Positions 60,304-64,000 of a stretch of DNA of 64,000 bases are shown here, piece after piece; within the stretch, counting starts at the first letter, position 1; every line of letters begins with the position of its first letter. The DNA is from Marinicella algicola (GTDB lineage: Bacteria; Pseudomonadota; Gammaproteobacteria; Xanthomonadales; Marinicellaceae): assembly GCF_028401385.1 (NCBI RefSeq), contig NZ_JAQOMR010000002.1, positions 305,027-369,026 on the forward strand. The letters are read 5' to 3'. The position numbers were made by a program, and so were the translations under genes. Below the pieces are notes generated by a model, which did not search any database, was not told the DNA's origin, and saw only the letters and a program-made list of their open reading frames with translations.

Positions 60304-60948
60304 TTCTGTTGCTACAACCGAACAGCCTACCTCAACTTGCCCCGCCGGTCAGAGGGGCATTGTTGCAATGCGATCAGCCCCCGGACGAGATAAGTCAACC
60401 CTTTGGATTTTTCATACAACGCGCCTGAATTCTGGACGACCAAGCTCAGTTATCCGGTTAAGAACACGGACGCCGATCTTTGCTTCAGTCGTCTGATTAC
60501 CGGAGGGATGATGTCACACTAGTTCGATGAGGCAAAAGAGTGATATTTCGGGTGGTTTCATACCGCCATTTGGATCACGGCTTTTCACTCAGCCATGGCT
60601 TTGAGCCGATGGATGTGAATGGACATTGCTGATTTCTTGTTGTTTGGCGGGCATTGCCAAGTTGCTGAAGCGAGATTTTGAAAGTGCGCGAGGGCGACGA
60701 TTATGGCCTCATTTCGGTAGCATAGTCAGCTCAGAGACAGAATGCATAGGTGGCGTTGCCATTGAGAAGTTGGACAAAGGCCAGTGTCGTCGGCAGGGCG
60801 ACAGCCGTATTGAACACGGCTCCGCCCGGATAGGCCGTAAAGCAGGGCCGGCCGGAAACATGCGTGTCCGGGAAAAATCAATCAGCGCTTCACCCAACAC
60901 AGAATCATGTTTTGTGCCTCTCACATATCGCCAGCCATCCCGATTGTG
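60304..60948. other. Intergenic region without a supported gene
   Basis: About 640 bases between the Crp/Fnr gene and the convergent sugar ATPase gene. Apart from the hairpin at 60338-60359, I see no gene, repeat or mobile-element sign. Short frames on both strands have no recognisable content. Confidence 0.4.
60338..60359 (+). terminator. Candidate terminator after the Crp/Fnr gene
   Basis: TGCCCC pairs with GGGGCA around a ten-base loop, 35 bases after the stop codon, followed by a weak TTGTTG. Stem is short and the T tract poor, so termination strength is uncertain. Confidence 0.35.
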
Positions 60949-61936
60949 TCATGCCGCAGGAAAGAAATGTTCCTTGTTAGGCCATGGCGTGAGCCCCACT
61001 TCCGTTCCGGGGTGGGCGTCGAGCTCGCCTTCCGTTCGCGCCACAAACAGGCCGGCGCCATCGACCTGGATATGCGCGATGGTTTCCGCACCCAGTTTTT
61101 CGATATGCCGCACCGTGCCGTGCCAGCGGCCTCGGTCCGGTGCGACGATTGCCAGATGTTCCGGGCGAACACCGTAATAGCCGATATCGACCATGCCGAC
61201 GTCGGCACCCTTGAACAGATTCATTTTCGGCGATCCGATAAAACCGGCCACGAAAGTGGTCCGGGGTTGTTATAGAGGTCCATCGGGGCGCCGACCTGCT
61301 CGATATTGCCGCGCGACAGGACAACGATCTGGTCCGCCATCGTCATCGCCTCCACCTGATCGTGGGTGACGTAAACCATCGTCGCCCCCAGTTTTTCGTG
61401 CAGTTCCGCAAGTTCGACGCGCATCTGACCGCGCAACGCGGCATCGAGATTGGAAAGCGGTTCGTCGAACAGAAAGACTTTCGGCTTGCGCACGATTGCC
61501 CGGCCGATCGCCACACGCTGCCGCTGGCCGCCAGAAAGCGCCTTGGGTTTGCGATCCATGAGTTCGCTGAGCTGCAATATCTCTGCCGCCTCGCGCACCC
61601 GCGCTTCGCGCTCGGCTACCGGCATCTTTGCCAGTTTCAGACCGAAGCCGATATTGTCGGCCACCGTCATATGCGGATAGAGCGCGTAGGACTGGAAGAC
61701 CATGGCGATGCCGCGCTCGGACGGCTCGAGCCCGGTCACATCCGCCCCCCGATCCGGATCGTCCCGCCGGACACTTCCTCCAGTCCCGCGATCATCCGCA
61801 ACAGGGTCGACTTGCCGCAGCCGGACGGCCCCACCAGCACCGTGAACGAACCATCGGGAATGGAAAGCGACAGGTCGGGGATAACCTCGACCGAACCGAA
61901 CGCCTTCTGGACATTAGTAAGCTGAACATCCGCCAT
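60949..61936 (-). CDS. Sugar ABC transporter ATP-binding protein, UgpC/MsmK type (two frame breaks)
   Basis: ATPase of about 330 residues with Walker [19 protein letters not shown], signature [15 protein letters not shown], Walker [14 protein letters not shown] and the C-terminal OB-like regulatory part ([11 protein letters not shown]). One G is missing near 61743 (IRIGG to [11 protein letters not shown]) and one base near 61262 (NNPG to [11 protein letters not shown]). It is the last gene of the operon with the GH32 enzyme and a MalG-type permease, hence probably energises uptake of sucrose or fructo-oligosaccharides. Confidence 0.87.
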
Positions 61937-61989
61937 ATGAATCTCTCCCAAGCATTTTTGCCGTTAAATCTCTCTGAATGGTCAGCGGC

Positions 61990-63339
61990 TCATTCGGCCA
62001 CGGCCAGGACCTCAACCGTTCTGCGGACCAGCCGAACCTCGCCTTCGGGGTTTTCGGGAAAGTGCTGCATGGTAATCCACACAAGGCCATTGCACGCCGA
62101 CAGCTCCACAAGCCCCCGGTCGACATAGATCTCGAGATCGAAAACCTCTTCGGGCAGGCAGACCGAGAAGGTGCTGGCAAACAGCGGTGCGATCTCACTC
62201 GCCCATTTCTCATCGCGGTGAACGTGAAGGGCCGGCTGGCCGTCCTGACGGCGCAGCTCCAGCTGCGGGACATCTTCACCGAAAAGATAAAGCGACCATT
62301 CGCCTGCCGTTTCCGCTTCCTCGAAGCGCAGGCGATAGGTGCCCGCCGCCGGGCCAGAAGGCTGCCGTTCGGCCACGGGAAATGCCGTTCGAACCATATC
62401 CGGCACTGTCTGCGACAGACGAAGGCCGTGGGCCGTGCGCCGAAGTGAAAGCGAGCGGGGTAGGCTGAACGCATGACGGTAATCCAGCGTCGGCGTCAAA
62501 AGCGCATAACGCCAGTTGCTGGCCCAGGCTACTGACACGGGGCGCTTCCCGGAATTGAAGAAGGTCTGGGCTGCATAGAAGTCCCGGCCGAAATCCATCC
62601 AGAATACGGTCTCGGGCGGATTGGCGTTGGTGAAGGTGTGACCGTCGAAGTCACCGATGAAGTATTGTGTGCCGGAACCGCCGGAGTAGGAACCATGGGC
62701 GATGCCGACAATGAGAACCCATGCCGTTCCGCCGTCTTCAATCTCGATCTCGACCAGGTCGGGGCATTCCCACGGCGCTTCGTCATGATGGCCCTGCCCA
62801 AGCCCGAAACTGCTCTCAAACCTCCAGTCATGGAGGTCGGACGAACAGTAGAAGGAGACGGCCTGGCCTGTCGTCAACACCATGATCCAGCGCCCGCTTT
62901 GTGCGTGCCAGACAACCTTGGGATCACGAAATACAGTCTCTCCGTTATTGGTCAAAACCGGATTTCCATCGTCTCTTTCAAAAACGGTGAACGTCTGATC
63001 GACATTGACCAGGCACTGGTTCTCGTCATCGCGCCCGTCCGGCGCCTTGCGGTGGGCCGTATAGAAGAGCTTGACCTCGCCTTCCGGCGTCGCAATGGCG
63101 GAGCCCGACCAGCAGGCGCCCAATTTATCCGGATAAAGCGCGACCGGTTGATGCTGCCAATGCACGAGGTCGTCGCTGACGGCATGCCCCCAGTGCATGG
63201 TGCCATGACCGGTTTGGTGTGGGTCGTGCTGATAGAATGCATGCCACTGGCCCTCATGGCAGATCAGGCCATTTGGATCGTTGAGCCAGCCGACAGAGGG
63301 TGAAAGATGAAGGTTCGGACGGTGAGAGCATTTAGTCAT
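61990..63339 (-). CDS. Glycoside hydrolase family 32, beta-fructosidase (sucrose/fructan hydrolase)
   Basis: Intact enzyme of 449 residues. The three acidic active-site motifs are present: nucleophile Asp21 in WLNDPNG, Asp139 in FRDPKV and the acid/base Glu191 in ECPDL. A C-terminal beta-sandwich (about residues 310-449) follows. There is no signal peptide, so it acts inside the cell on imported sucrose or short fructans. It lies five bases downstream of the permease gene. Confidence 0.93.
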   Translation of the reverse strand: MTKCSHRPNLHLSPSVGWLNDPNGLICHEGQWHAFYQHDPHQTGHGTMHWGHAVSDDLVHWQHQPVALYPDKLGACWSGSAIATPEGEVKLFYTAHRKAPDGRDDENQCLVNVDQTFTVFERDDGNPVLTNNGETVFRDPKVVWHAQSGRWIMVLTTGQAVSFYCSSDLHDWRFESSFGLGQGHHDEAPWECPDLVEIEIEDGGTAWVLIVGIAHGSYSGGSGTQYFIGDFDGHTFTNANPPETVFWMDFGRDFYAAQTFFNSGKRPVSVAWASNWRYALLTPTLDYRHAFSLPRSLSLRRTAHGLRLSQTVPDMVRTAFPVAERQPSGPAAGTYRLRFEEAETAGEWSLYLFGEDVPQLELRRQDGQPALHVHRDEKWASEIAPLFASTFSVCLPEEVFDLEIYVDRGLVELSACNGLVWITMQHFPENPEGEVRLVRRTVEVLAVAE

Positions 63340-63344
63340 GGACG

Positions 63345-64000
63345 TTAACCTTTGACGCCGGAACTGGTGACGCTTTCAACGAATTGCCGCTGAAGAACGA
63401 GGAAGAGGAGAATGACCGGAATGGCCATGGAGACAGCGAAGGCCATGATGTTGCCCCAATAGGCCTTGTTGCTGTCGAAATAGGCGGACATGGCGACCGA
63501 AAGCGGCCTGAATTCCGGCCCCCGCGTCACCATGATCGGCCACAGATAGCTGTTCCAGATTTCCAGGAACTGCAGGATCGCAACCGCGGAGATCACCGGC
63601 TTGGAAAGTGGCAGGGCGAGGTGACGGTAGGTCTGGTAGAAGCTGAAACCGTCGACGCGAGCGGCCTCCATCAGCTCTTTCGGAATGCGGGTGAAGAACT
63701 GGTAGAACAGAAAGATGGACATCGCATTGGCGACGCCAGGCAGGATCTGCACCTCGTAGCTGTCGATGATCCCGGCCCAGCTTGCCATCATCAGCTGCGG
63801 CAGGACGAGGCTTTCCGCCGGGACAACCAGGATGGCGAGGATGAGACCGAGTAGCATCTTGCGGCCGGCGACCGTTCCCTGCGCCAGCACGAATGCGGCC
63901 ATGGAATTGAAGATCACCGAAATGACCAGCGTCGTTGCGGTGATGAATACCGTGTTGAAGAGATAGCGCAGGAACGGATTGACCGGGTCCGTCCAGACTT
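63345..64000 (-). CDS. Sugar ABC transporter permease, MalG type (partial, cut by right edge)
   Basis: C-terminal part of about 218 residues of a CUT1 permease. The conserved cytoplasmic loop appears as ELMEAARVDGFSFYQTYRHL followed by LPLSKP; transmembrane segments flank it. Its N-terminus, a partner permease and a binding protein are expected beyond the right edge. In frame to the edge (RYLFNTVFITATTLVISVIF). Confidence 0.92.
   Translation of the reverse strand, partial: VWTDPVNPFLRYLFNTVFITATTLVISVIFNSMAAFVLAQGTVAGRKMLLGLILAILVVPAESLVLPQLMMASWAGIIDSYEVQILPGVANAMSIFLFYQFFTRIPKELMEAARVDGFSFYQTYRHLALPLSKPVISAVAILQFLEIWNSYLWPIMVTRGPEFRPLSVAMSAYFDSNKAYWGNIMAFAVSMAIPVILLFLVLQRQFVESVTSSGVKG

Noticed and set aside
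1..64000. CRISPR array, tRNA, rRNA or prophage
   Set aside because: No regular repeat-spacer pattern, no cloverleaf-like sequence and no phage structural genes were found on reading both strands.

Overview
The window is a GC-rich piece of an alphaproteobacterial chromosome or large replicon, most likely from the Rhizobiales. Reasons: CUT2-type sugar importers with DeoR and FGGY partners, a nasTS/nrt/nirBD nitrate block with ANTAR leaders, and a narK-GHJI-ppi-moa respiratory operon with a fused NarK are all arranged as in that group. No tRNA, rRNA, CRISPR array or prophage was seen.

Layout. (1) 1-5417: a sugar importer (ATPase and two permeases, leftward) divergent from a DeoR regulator and an FGGY kinase. 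(2) 5418-7260: a scar region with transposase relics, a PIN toxin whose Phd antitoxin has an internal stop codon, and a 220-bp IS3-like relic with 13-bp inverted ends. (3) 7441-16294: an AraC regulator followed by a tightly packed rightward operon: TrpA-like protein, FGGY kinase, sugar-binding protein, ABC ATPase, permease, TrpB-like protein, second TrpA-like protein. This is the most unusual part: the TrpB-like protein has tyrosine where the PLP-binding lysine should be, while both TrpA-like proteins keep their catalytic acids. (4) 16414-29782: an oxidoreductase relic, an iron alcohol dehydrogenase, then a CoA-dependent acid-degradation regulon (TetR, MaoC, SDR, thioesterases, thiolase, LivKHMGF-type importer, enoyl-CoA hydratase, acyl-CoA ligase). 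The same CATAC-N6-GTATG palindrome lies in both divergent promoter regions. (5) 30809-45245: assimilatory nitrate block, with nasA, a diflavin reductase, nasT and nasS in one operon and nrtA, nrtB, a double ATPase, nirB, nirD and cysG in a second. Each operon is preceded by a leader with an ANTAR-type hairpin and an intrinsic terminator, so NasS/NasT antitermination by nitrate is expected. (6) 45544-60303: respiratory nitrate block, narK (fused double transporter), narGHJI, a peptidyl-prolyl isomerase, DUF2478, moaA, moaB, a truncated haemoglobin and DUF6522, with a perfect FNR/NNR box upstream of narK and a divergent Crp/Fnr regulator. (7) 60949-64000: end of a sucrose/fructan operon (ATPase, GH32 fructosidase, permease running off the edge).

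Quality warning. About 28 otherwise well conserved genes carry one or more reading-frame breaks, most explained by one missing base and often in short homopolymers. Flanking protein sequence resumes exactly in the next frame, and unrelated essential-looking pathways are hit alike. I therefore treat these as probable sequence errors and annotate each gene over its full reconstructed extent, noting every break. The amber codon in the antitoxin and the lysine-to-tyrosine change in the TrpB-like protein are not of this type.
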